A stretch of 64,000 nt of DNA from Rhabdophis nuchalis (lineage: Eukaryota; Chordata; Lepidosauria; Squamata; Natricidae): positions 187,612,462 to 187,676,461 of the forward strand of contig CM077644.1 of assembly GCA_039707465.1 (NCBI GenBank). Reading direction: 5' to 3'. The number at the start of each line of letters is the position of its first letter. Position 1 is the stretch's first letter. Of this stretch, positions 46,476 through 56,669 are shown one piece after another. A program made the translations under genes and the position numbers. The notes under the pieces were generated by a model. It worked only from the letters and a program-made list of their open reading frames with translations, did no database searches and was not told the origin of the DNA.

Positions 46476-48066
46476 CCTTGCATTTACAACCTTTGCACGT
46501 CTGTAAAGCTAGTTGCCAGTTCCAATTGTGCTTCCTTAAAAGAGAACTACGTATCTATGCAACACAAATTACTGCTTTAAATTAATCTTTTCTTCTGAAT
46601 CTCTGGACTTCTAACTTTCTAAAATGATTTTAATTTTGTCTGAAAAAAATCAGTTTGAGGTGTTCAAAATTCTGGGTGGCTTTAAAGTTTTTATCTCATT
46701 GGAGCTGCATAAGGCTAGAGCAGTTGCTAAAAAAAATAGTACTGAACACCGACCTTCTAAAAGTTAGGAGTATAAGTGCTGTTCACTTTAGGACAGGGCA
46801 GCGTGGACAAAATAGATTTATTAATAGTCAGCTTTGTACTGAATCTCACTCATATAAATCAAAGGATTTTAGTGTGGATTAAAGCTTTACCCCTGGGCCT
46901 CCTGGAAAGGAAATTAGTAATATCTCATTGATCCATTTGCTTGCCTGAGACTGCAAAAAGTAAAATCAGTGGATAATCTACGATTTGAAGTTCACTGTAC
47001 ATACAATACAGTATAATTTAAGTAGCTCATTTTACAAATGAAAGAAGGGGCAGAAATTAATGCACTGGATATACATACATGGCATAGGGATCTGTAAACC
47101 ATCTCATACATAATGCCTCCGAATTTCAGCTTAACACAAATTAGTTTAGATCCTCTACTGATTTCCCCCCAAAGTGTTTTCATTGTATCATTATGAAAAC
47201 AGATAGATCTATGTATTGTGTAATTTTTATTCGTGGAATGACCCCCCCCCATTTTTAAAAACACCCCAAAATATGAAATAATGATGAATTTATCATTACT
47301 AGAACACAGCTTGATACCTAGGCTTATATGCTACACAGTGTATGGCAATGATGCAAAGATATATAAACTTGTGCCTACTCAACATCTACAGCTAAAACTT
47401 ACGGTACATATGTTTTGAAATGCTTTTTAAAAAATAAATATTATATATCAACCACTCCCAAGGTATCCTGGCTATCTCAGCCACCATTCCATTATTTTCA
47501 CTAGAAAACAATTCCTTAAAGCTAAAGATTAGACATCTCCTTTCTCCCACACCTTTGCACAGCAATTTAAGAAGAGGAAGAAAAAATGTTTCTTTTATTT
47601 AGCTTTTCCACTTGATATAAATTGAGATAAACCAGCCTTTTCTATTTCTGCACATATCGCCCAGGTTGAATTAAAGAACAATGAAAACTGCACTAAAAAA
47701 TGCATCAAAGCCTTCGTTATAAGCCAAGGTGCAAATGTTTGCTCAGACTATATATTTCAGAATCAGGCGATATTAAAAATTGTTTTCAATCTTTTATAAT
47801 CTCATATGTATTATGCAAAACCAACTTCTTACCAAAGGTAAATCACTTAGGCCAAGTGGACAATTCAAACTCTAAAGTAAATGCAGTCTGCAAATAATTT
47901 TCTTTTTTCTTTTTCTTTTTCCTTCCCCCCTTTTTCTTTTTGTAGTCCTTAAGAGCCCCTACCTCCATGCTTCCTCTGATAACTTCTAAAAATTACAAAA
48001 ACTATTGTGTATTTAGGCATGAATATTTGTTTATTTACATACATATACACTCAAGACAGTTTACAG
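46476..48066. other. Intron stretch, nothing recognised
   Basis: AT-rich, with a C run at about 47243-47250 and a T/C-rich patch at 47899-47945. Confidence 0.5.
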
Positions 48067-48294
48067 CAGTGGTGTCCAAACTTTTTTCAAAGAGGGCCAG
48101 ATTGGATGAAGTGAACATGGTGGAGGGCCGAACATTTTTCCGAACATTCTTTGAACCTTTACAATTAAATGCAAATAAATTATTTTATGCCAAGTTAATT
48201 GCAAATGACATACTTTTCATTTCATAACATTAAGATGACAATACTGACAGTTGAGTTTTCACAATGTATTGAAAATAAATTTTAAAAAAACTTA

Positions 48295-49065
48295 CCTACC
48301 TCTTTCTCTCTTTCTTCCTCTCTCTCTCTCCATTTCTCTCGCTCTTTCTCTCTTTCTTTCTCTCTCTCTTTTTCTCTTTCTTTCTGTCTCTCTTTCTTTC
48401 TCTCTCTCTCTCTCTTTCTTCCTCTCTCCATTTCTCTCTCTCTCTTTTTCTCTTTCTTTCTGTCTCCCTTTCTCTCTCACTCTCTCTCTCTCTTTCTCTC
48501 TCTTTCTTCCTCTCTCTCCATTTCTCTCTTTCTCTTTCTTTCTCTCTCTCTCTCTTTCTCTTTCTTTCTGTCTCTCTTTCTTTCTCTCTCTCTCTCTTTC
48601 GCTCTTTCTTTCCTTCCCTTTTTTCTCTCTCTCTTTCTTTCTCTCTCTCTTTTTCTCTTTCTTTCTGTCTCTTTCTGTCTCTTTTTCTCTCTCTCTTTCT
48701 TTCTCTTTCTTTCTCTTTCTTTCTTTCTCTTTCTCTCTTTCTCTCTGTCACTCTGTGTGTGTGTCTGTCTGTCTGTCTGTCTCTCACTCACTTAATCAGT
48801 CTCTATCTATCTGTCTCTCCCTCCCTCTCTCTGTCTCTCCCTGTCTCTGTGTGTGTCACTCTCTCTGATTCTCTCCCTCCCTCCCTCTCTCTGTATGTCT
48901 GTCTCTCCCTCTTTCCCCGTCTGTCTCCGATTCAATCCCTCCCTGTGTCATTCTCTATCTGTGTCTCTCTCCGTCTCCCTCCCTCCCTCTCTTTCTCTCT
49001 GTCTCTGTCTGTCTCTCTGTCTTTCCCTCCCCTTCTGTCTCTCTCTGTGTCTGTCAGTCACTCCC
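48295..49065. repeat. Polypyrimidine (CT/CTTT)n tract, about 770 bp
   Basis: Plus strand is almost all C and T: CTTT/CT repeats to about 48740, then TGTC/CTCC variants. It could form triplex (H-DNA) structures. Confidence 0.95.
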
Positions 49066-49081
49066 TCTGGGGTGCGTGGCT

Positions 49082-49287
49082 GGGGCTGCGTGGCTGGGAG
49101 GGAGGTAAACGCGCGGCCCCAGAACGTAAGCCCTGTTGCCCGCCAGAGCCGCGATGGAGACACGACCGGCTTCCCTGCCTGACGCAGGCAGGAAAGCCGG
49201 TCACATCTCCATCGCGGCTCCCTCCGGCAGGCACCAAGCGGACGTTCTGGGGCCGCGCGTTCACCTCCCTCCCAGCTTCGCAGCCCC
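49082..49287. repeat. GC-rich palindrome inside the hAT-type element
   Basis: Outer arms 49082-49127 and 49242-49287 match at 43 of 46 positions. Inner arms 49148-49181 and 49185-49218 match at about 30 of 34. Together they form a long stem with an internal loop. Confidence 0.88.
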
Positions 49288-49593
49288 AGAACGTGCAGCG
49301 ATGGAGGCGCGACTGGCTTCCCTGCCTGACACCCCTGCCGGGCGACAGCCTCGGTGGTGCTTAAGATGACGGTAGCCTTGGGTGCTCACCCCGTCTGCTC
49401 CCTCGCCCGCTGCGGGAGGAGGCATCCGTAACCTCCGTCCACCTCCCTCCCAGCCACACAGCCCCAGAGACAGAGGGAGGAAGGGAGGGCCACATTTACA
49501 CAGAGCAGGGAGGGCTGTTGGAGGGCCGTATTAAACCGACCCCCAGGCCGCAAATGGCCCCCGGGCCGGACTTTGGACATGCCTGGTTTACAG

Positions 49594-50489
49594 TAAGATT
49601 AAGCAAAACCATAGAAGTATCCCCTGGACACTGCAAATACCCTCCAGGGATCCTGGCACCTGATCTAAGAGATCAGATGTTTTTCAGTGTTTCCCTGAAA
49701 AAGTTTTTCTAACACTCAATCCCTAAAATAGCCTTCACTTTTTTATAGTTAAGAGAAAAAAACTAATTACCCCCAATATCTGAGCAAAAGAAATTAAAAA
49801 ACTTGCCTCCACCTATGCATGTCACATTGTTCTGCTTACTTAATACCATCGCTGTGGCCATTCTGCCTGTTAAGCTTATCTTAAGTGCAATTTGCAACAC
49901 CCAAACTGTTGCGATGCTGGATTTATCTATAGGTACTCAGGCTAAATGTTAGAATCAGTATCTAAAAGTTGTCTCTGCACAAATAAATATTTCCAAGTAG
50001 CAAATTAAATGGGGTGGGGGGGGGGATTCTAACCTAGTTTTTCTTCTAATGTTTTGCAGAAATAATATTTAACTATATGAGCAACATATATAACCTAGAA
50101 ACTGGTTTTTCATTTTACCAAGATTTATACGATTAATTTATTAATACAGATCATACTATACTAATTTGAGTACCAAGTTAACACATTTATTAATTTATGA
50201 GACAGCTGCTTATTACACAAGACACCCAGGTTGGAAGTTTTATATAAAGAAGTCAGTCATCAAACTAATTACAAAATCCATTTATGCTGCTCTGAAAATC
50301 TCCTTTTATGGCTAAGTAAAAACAGCTTAGTACTGTCAAATACTGAATGTGATTTTAAAAAATGCAACCAGCTTTTTGGAAAGGGAGAAGCTTACTTATC
50401 CTATTTTTCTTCCTTTTGCCTAACTTTGAATTTTCCTGATTTCCCATTACTATTGTATCCAGGGAGAGCTCATTTACATTTCAGCCAGC
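49594..50489. other. Intron stretch, nothing recognised
   Basis: Contains a G run at about 50011-50026. Otherwise unassigned. Confidence 0.5.
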
Positions 50490-50640
50490 AATGGTGTAGT
50501 CGTTCAACTATGAGACTGAGAACAGGAATTAGTTCTCTCTTGGACATGGAAGCCAGTTGGGTGATCTTTGTCCAGTCACTCCTCTAAGCCCTAATCAGTG
50601 TGAGGCTGAAAAACAAAATTTGACCTCAAACTTATACATA
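50490..50640 (+). mobile_element. tRNA-derived SINE, decayed
   Basis: 'caatggtgtagtcgttcaac' (box A) and 'gaattagttctctcttgg', then 'gccagttgggtgatctttg', match the minus-strand copy at 8500-8730. Confidence 0.6.
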
Positions 50641-50819
50641 GATTAGGTTTGAATTTCTTCCTATGTACTGTATACTTGTCAAAGCTTGTTGAATAGACCA
50701 GTATTTAACTTGGTATACACACTGTAAATCATTGGCTCTAACATTGTCCTTAATTGCTGATTGCTCAATCTCTCAGCTATAGAAGCTCAACAAGATGTTT
50801 CTTTTGCCATTGTTTCTAT

Positions 50820-50975
50820 AATTATTTTTATTTTTTATTTTTATTTTATTAAATTTATACCCCGCCCTTCTCCTTGTTAGGACCCAGGGCGGCGCACAGG
50901 CATTATTTAAAAGACACAAAATACAATAAATATCAATTAAAATGTATTAAATTAATAAACCCGTGCTAAAATTAC
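50820..50975 (-). mobile_element. L2 3'UTR fragment (copy E)
   Basis: Minus strand carries the 3' box (GCGCCGCCCTGGGTCC, then AAGGGCGGGGTATAAATTT) and an AAATAAAAAT tail. No coding part remains. Confidence 0.8.
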
Positions 50976-51004
50976 TTCTCCTTGGTTTGCATTGCTCAGC
51001 TGAT

Positions 51005-51240
51005 TTTAATTATTACATGCCACCAAGTCAGCATGGACTCTTAGGAATCACATGCATTTTTCCATGATGGTATGTCCCTAATTTGATGTTTCAGATCTTC
51101 TAACAGAGTATCCCTTGTTAATGAATCAATCCTCCTTCTTGCTGATCTTCTTCTTCTTATCTGTCCTTTAACCCATTCCAAGCACTAGAGACTTCTCCAG
51201 AGAACTAGATCTTCACATAGGACGTTGTGTTGGATATTGC
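51005..51240. repeat. Old interspersed repeat fragment (unclassified)
   Basis: 'gccaccaagtcagcatgg' and 'caatcctccttcttgctgat' recall a repeat common in amniotes. Family name not certain. Confidence 0.35.
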
Positions 51241-53159
51241 CTTTAACTTATCTGTATTCAAGAAATACATTTAAAACTGATATCAAACTATTATAAGGGA
51301 GGGGCAAGGGTAAAACAAAGTTAGAGAGACATGACTAGGTTGTGCTTCTTTGAATTCTGAACTTTAAAATGAAAAGTCTTCTTGGTCTGTCTGCATGTGC
51401 CATTAATTTGCTTAAATCCGGCATTATTGTAGTAAGCAGGCTTACGGATACATATAATTATATAATATATTTTGATTTGAAGGAGAAATGAAACTCTAAT
51501 TTTTCCTTTCAAAGTTTTGTGAGAAACTTATTTCCTACATCTTTGCAATGTTTTACTATGTCAGTCTTTTCTTTTTTGGTCTATGACTGTAATAAAGTTT
51601 TATCTATCTATCATCCATCAAAACATCCATTTATTTCCTACCCTCACATCGATTCATTATTTTATAAAATGACTTGAAATATCGATCAACTTTACCTGCA
51701 CTGTGCTTAAAAGTTTTCTGCAGACACTATAAAATATCTGATGTTACTCAATTTCGATATTCCAACAAATCTTCATGCTTATCTTTAATTGTTCACTGAT
51801 ATTATCCTGCTTGTAACATTGACATTGATCCTATAATAATAATAATAATCTTTGTACATTGTACTAAAATTACAATGAAATTGTACAATGATTGTACAAG
51901 AACTTCATAAATTTGATGGTGTTAGCCTATATTGACTGCTAGCTTTATGAAATTGCATATTTGATCAGGCAAATATTTTTCACATACCTGTGATGTGAAT
52001 TTATGTAAGCTGTGAAAGAACTTAATCTGAATATTAATAAATATTTTGGTACTGAACTCCTGAACATAGACAGTAAAAATATAACAGCCATTACATGTAG
52101 CATCAGTTTCATACTGTGGTAGTTAGAAAGATGGGAGAGGAAGTGGGCAAAACTGTTAGCAGAAAGTTTATTGTGCTGTATACATATTTTAATCTTTGAG
52201 TTCCTGGTTAACCAATTGTGTTCTTTTGTTATAGACTTATATTTGCTTGCTATCCCATAATAGATAATTACAGGCTTCTTTTGTTTGGAGAATATGGAAT
52301 ATGTTCAATTTTCTGGCTTTGCAAACCCATAATAAACTTTGGAAACTGAATTACTCTATGCTGTCCAGATTGAGTAGAGAAACCAAGCCTCATCTTGTCC
52401 TTGAAGATAAGGGCAAAGGGAGAAGAATGTGGAAGCCTAAAAAGAGATAAAGATAACTTCTTAAGTTCCCTCTTATAGATTTTTATCCAACAACGTCAAG
52501 TTCCCTTCTTCACTAAAGAAGGCCCAACTGTTGCTTTTTAAAATAGCTTAGAAAGCTTCATCACTGAATTTCAGTTATGTAATTTATGAGCGAACTCCTG
52601 AGACTGATTAAATTGTTTTCTGCTTGTGAAATGTAGCACATCTGAGACGAAAGACAAAAACTGGCATTAAAAAGAATACTAAAGATGGGATGGCTTCTGT
52701 AGTGTTTAATCATACAGTAACCGATTAATGAGTTATAAATTCTTACTTCCAAGTGAAATATTACATTATACATACAACACTCTACTCATTTTCCTAGACC
52801 CTTTTTCTCTCCTTTTGTATAAATATGTAACAGAATGAGAACTTACTTTTCCTTTAAAGACATGTTTTAAATTTCTATAATGATATAACAATATAATCCT
52901 ACTATTTGCAAATAATCCTACTATTTGACATATTTACAATTATACAAATTTAACATGAAATGGCAATTATGTGATACTATGGTAATGAAACATAATCAAA
53001 TATAGAAAATAAATACATTTCCTCCTATCTTACAGTTCTAATAACATTTATATTAACTCTTTGTTTCAACATAACCTAACAGCAGACACAATATAATGTA
53101 AAAAATTGAACTCTATGCATAAGAAAAATAAAGCTACATGCTACTTTATATCTATTCAA
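51241..53159. other. Intron stretch, nothing recognised
   Basis: AT-rich, with (TAA)n at about 51835-51848. Confidence 0.5.
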
Positions 53160-53311
53160 TAGGGGTGGGATCCTAACGGTTTAACAACCGGTTCGCTGAG
53201 CGAAAACCTATGCGCAGTTTTGAGAAAACTTGATCGTCGGAGTGAACCGGTTTACTCCCAAATGATTGTCGGAGCTGCTGGTTCACCCAAACCAGTAGAA
53301 TCCCACCCCTG
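53160..53311. mobile_element. hAT MITE, GGTGGGATCC family (152 bp)
   Basis: Left end (T)AGGGGTGGGATCC; right end GAATCCCACCCCTG. A perfect 8-bp duplication, CTATTCAA, flanks it (53152-53159 and 53312-53319). The interior has 'acaaccggttcgctgag'. Confidence 0.9.
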
Positions 53312-53319
53312 CTATTCAA

Positions 53320-54111
53320 GAGTAATTTATCAGAAGTCTAGATGCAAGAAACAAATAACAACACATTAATTTAAAAATCTGAAATTAGGTTGGATGTATT
53401 CTAGAAAATTCTTAGTGAAAGTATTATTTTAGTATGGTTTTTATTGCATAATTTGCAGAAGTCCTCCTACAGTTGTTATTGTCTCCTTGAAAAAGATTTA
53501 AAATGCAATTATCTGGATTTATATATTATTTTCCTCTAGTTTATCATTGCACAAGTATATAGATATGAGAAACTGCCACAAGAGATTTATTCCCCAATTT
53601 CTTTATTGCATGATTGCATGTTTCCCGTTTCAGTCCAAAACATATCTTTATAGCTGACTGAGATCAGTGATACCTAAACAGACCTGTGAAAATTTCCATA
53701 ACATGACTTCCCAAACCCTCATGTTCTACAGGAGTTATTTATACGGATTTATTTTGATTTAAAAATCCAAATACCGCAAGAGTTTCCCCTATTTTGTCTA
53801 TTCATGATATTCAACTTAAAACAGGAGTTAGACACTCCATTCTTTTATTACATGAGTAAGAATATTTCCAGAAAAGAAACATTTCTGTATAATTTAACTG
53901 GCATCAAAGTCACCTGAAATATTTTAATCTATTTTACCACTTCATAATTTATCATAACATTTGTTATGGGCTGATGTTAATTTGGAGTCATCAAATTACA
54001 TTTGAATCAAATATTTACACATTGTACTCAGACCATGATGATCCACTGTATTAATATACTTTGCACACCTCTGACCTATCATTTTTTAGAAGTATAAGAC
54101 TATAACACTAA
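53320..54111. other. Intron stretch, nothing recognised
   Basis: AT-rich and unassigned. Confidence 0.5.
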
Positions 54112-55016
54112 TGTTTATGTTTATGTTTATTTAATTTGTATACCGCCCTTCTCCCTCTCGGGACTCAGGGCGGTGAACAGCCACAATAAAAAGAAGATAT
54201 ACAAAAATTAAAATAGCAGATTAATAAATATTAAATAGCTTGGCCTCTTAATTATAACAGCCAATGCTAAAACCCAATTAAAAGACTATGCGAGGCCGGC
54301 TGCACAAAATAGATGTGTCTTCAGGGCCCGACGGAAGAGACGTAAGTCTGTGATCGTGCGTAATTCAGGGGGTAGGTCATTCCAGAGGGCAGGAGCTGCC
54401 ACAGAGAAGGCTCTTCCCCTAGGGGTCGCCAGCCGACATTGTCTGGCCGATGGCACCCTGAGGAGGCTCTCTCTGTGGGAGCGGACTGGTCGGTGGGAGG
54501 TATTTGGCAGCAGGAGGCGGTCATGCAGGTAACCAGGTCCCTTGCCATGGAGCGCTTTAAAGGTGATCACTAGAATCTTTTTTTTTAAATTGAAAAAGTT
54601 TTATACAAACAAGTTTTCCCCCTTTCCCCCCCCTAACATATAATATAAATCACATACAAATACTATACCCCCTCCCCTCCCTCCCATCCTGAAATAAGTT
54701 TCTCATTCAGATACTATACCCCCCCTCCTCCCAACAATCATAATATAAGTTTCTCTTAAAGTAACAATATCCCATTAACCCCATCTTCTAAATTAATTAT
54801 ACATATGTTTCCCCACCCTCCACCCTAACCCTGCCCCACCTCCCGTTCCATCCCACCCCCTTGACTTCCACTATACACCACTCTAGTAATTCCAAACAAC
54901 CCATATATTATTTACTCTGTTCACATTGTATCCCTTGCTTATCACCCTATCAATCTAGACATTCGTACCTAAAAGCTACATAATACTTCCTAGTCTGGTA
55001 TTTATTCTGTATATAG

Positions 55017-55436
55017 TCAATCCATGTTGCCCATTCCATAGTTCTCCTGCTTCTGATCTTTTAAGAAAGCTAAAATTTTTGCCATTTCCGCAAACCCCGC
55101 CACTTTCTGAATCCATTGATCAATCGTCGGTAAAAAATCTTTTTTCCAATACTGAGCAATCAACAACCTAGCTGCTGTAACCATATACAAAAACAATTTC
55201 ATTTCCCCCTTTGAAAGATCCTTAATTATACCCAATAAAAACATTTACGGAGTAAATTGTAGTCTTTTCTTCAATACATTTTGCATAACCCACCATATTT
55301 TTATCCAAAAAGCTTTAACCTTATTGCAGGTCCACCATACATGAAAAAATGTAGCATCTAAACACCCACATTTTGGTTGAACATTAGGATACATACATGA
55401 TAATTTCTTAGGATCTAAATACCATCTATAAAACAT
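55017..55436 (-). pseudogene. L1 ORF2 C-terminal end (non-inverted part)
   Basis: Minus-strand frame reads MFYRWYLDPKKLSCMYPN, then CGCLDATFFHVWWTC (C-rich motif C...C...H...C of L1 ORF2), an in-frame TAA at 55245-55247, and FLLGIIKDLSKGEMKLFLYM, ILIAQYWKKDFLPTIDQW-like residues to the end at 55017. Followed to the left by a 3'UTR of about 430 bp with long pyrimidine runs on the plus strand. Confidence 0.85.
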
Positions 55437-55449
55437 ATAGTAACATATA

Positions 55450-56669
55450 ACGTATAGTTATTAGGCAAGAGGAATACAGAACTAGAGCATTTGCCGATGA
55501 TCTGGTTGTTACCCTTTCACATCCTTTGAATTCAATAATCCAGATGAAAAATATTATAGCAGAATTTGGCTTGGTGTCTGGGTTTAGACTAAACCAAAAC
55601 AAAACGAAAATGATTGTTAAAAACATGATAGAGACTCAAAGAAAGAGACTTGCAAGTTTGGCAGGTTTTGAAATAGTTTCCAAGGTCAAATATTTAGGTA
55701 TACAAATTGCAGACTCAAATACAAAACTCTTTCAAAATAATTATGAAGTGTTGTGGCAAAAGATACAGAAAGACCTACAAGCATGGAAAAAGTTACAACT
55801 ATCTTTGCTTGGAAGAATTTCAGCAATTAAAATGAACATTTTACCTAGATTTATTTTTTTATTCCAGATGATACCGGTGCTCAAATCAGATAAAATTTTG
55901 TTAGAATGGCAAGCAACATTAAATAAATTTGTTTGGAAGGAGAAAAAAACGAGAGTAAAGATGAAGATTATGCAAGATACTCGTGAAAGAGGTGGCCTTA
56001 GACTCCCAAACCTTCGATTGTATTATGAAGCAGTGGTATTGATGCATGTACCAGAATGGTTTGGGAAAACAAAAACTGAATTGCTGAATATAGAAGGTCA
56101 CGATCTTGTTTTGGGATGGCATGCATATCTTTTTTATGAAGATAGGGTGGATAAAGTGTTTAATAATCATGTTCTCCGAAATGCCCTGATGAGAATATGG
56201 AAGAAGCACCGGCCTAATTGGGATTATAAGATACCGCTTTGGCTGGATCTTGCAGACACCATGTGGATTACAAATACTAAGTCACTCGGGGGGTGTTTAT
56301 ATAAAGATGTGCTTTTTGCTGATGGGGGTAGATGGCAGCTGAAAACTTTGGAACAACTGTTGGAAGAAGGAATTATTTTAAATTGGTTACACTATAAACA
56401 GTTACAGATGAGATGGAGAGAAGACCAAAGGGTTGGTTTCATGGACAAAGAAGTGGAACTGATTAAGCAGATAAAAGAGACTGGCCCAAAACATGTTAAA
56501 AGAATATATAATGTATTGTTAGAAAGAGACTCAGAAAGCGAATTGGTGAAGGATTGTATGATTAAATGGGCTCAGAATTTTGATGAATCGGTTATGTTGG
56601 ACACGTGGGAAAAAATATGGGTTCAGAATGTTAAATTTACACAGTCACAGAACTTAAGGGAGAATTTTT
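55450..56669 (+). pseudogene. L1 ORF2 reverse transcriptase part (inverted segment)
   Basis: Plus-strand frame starts IRQEEYRTRAFADDLVV, which includes the RT catalytic FADD, and stays open for about 400 codons: GFRLNQNKTKMIV, VKYLGIQIADSN, LGRISAIKMNILPRFIFLFQ, RGGLRLPNLRLYYEA and finally NLRENF, where it meets the target duplication. Upstream RT, endonuclease and ORF1 are absent. The long open frame suggests a recent insertion. Confidence 0.88.

Larger units (their letters stand above)
48067..49585. mobile_element. Large hAT-type element with internal pyrimidine tract (1519 bp)
   Basis: The left end CAGTGGTGTCCAAAC and right end GACTTTGGACATGCCTG are imperfect inverted repeats, with 'gagggccagatt' and 'aatggcccccgggcc' further in. 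A perfect 8-bp duplication, GTTTACAG, lies at 48059-48066 and 49586-49593. The left 230 bp are AT-rich. They are followed by a pyrimidine tract (48295-49065), a GC-rich palindrome (49082-49287) and a GC-rich right arm. It has no transposase; long open frames here are read-throughs of repeats. Confidence 0.88.
54580..56669 (-). mobile_element. 5'-inverted (twin-primed) L1 insertion
   Basis: The 2.09-kb insert is flanked by a perfect 17-bp duplication GTGATCACTAGAATCTT (54563-54579 and 56670-56686). On its left it carries a polyT run, meaning the L1 3' end with polyA lies on the minus strand. Segment 54580 to about 55440 is minus-oriented: L1 3'UTR with purine-rich strand, then ORF2 end. Segment about 55450-56669 is plus-oriented. 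In L1 coordinates the two are almost contiguous, the hallmark of twin priming. Confidence 0.9.

Noticed and set aside
48251..49364. Long open frames on both strands (up to about 205 codons)
   Set aside because: They are read-throughs of the CT/CTTT tract and GC-rich palindrome (runs of Ser/Leu/Phe or Arg/Glu/Lys), with no domain.
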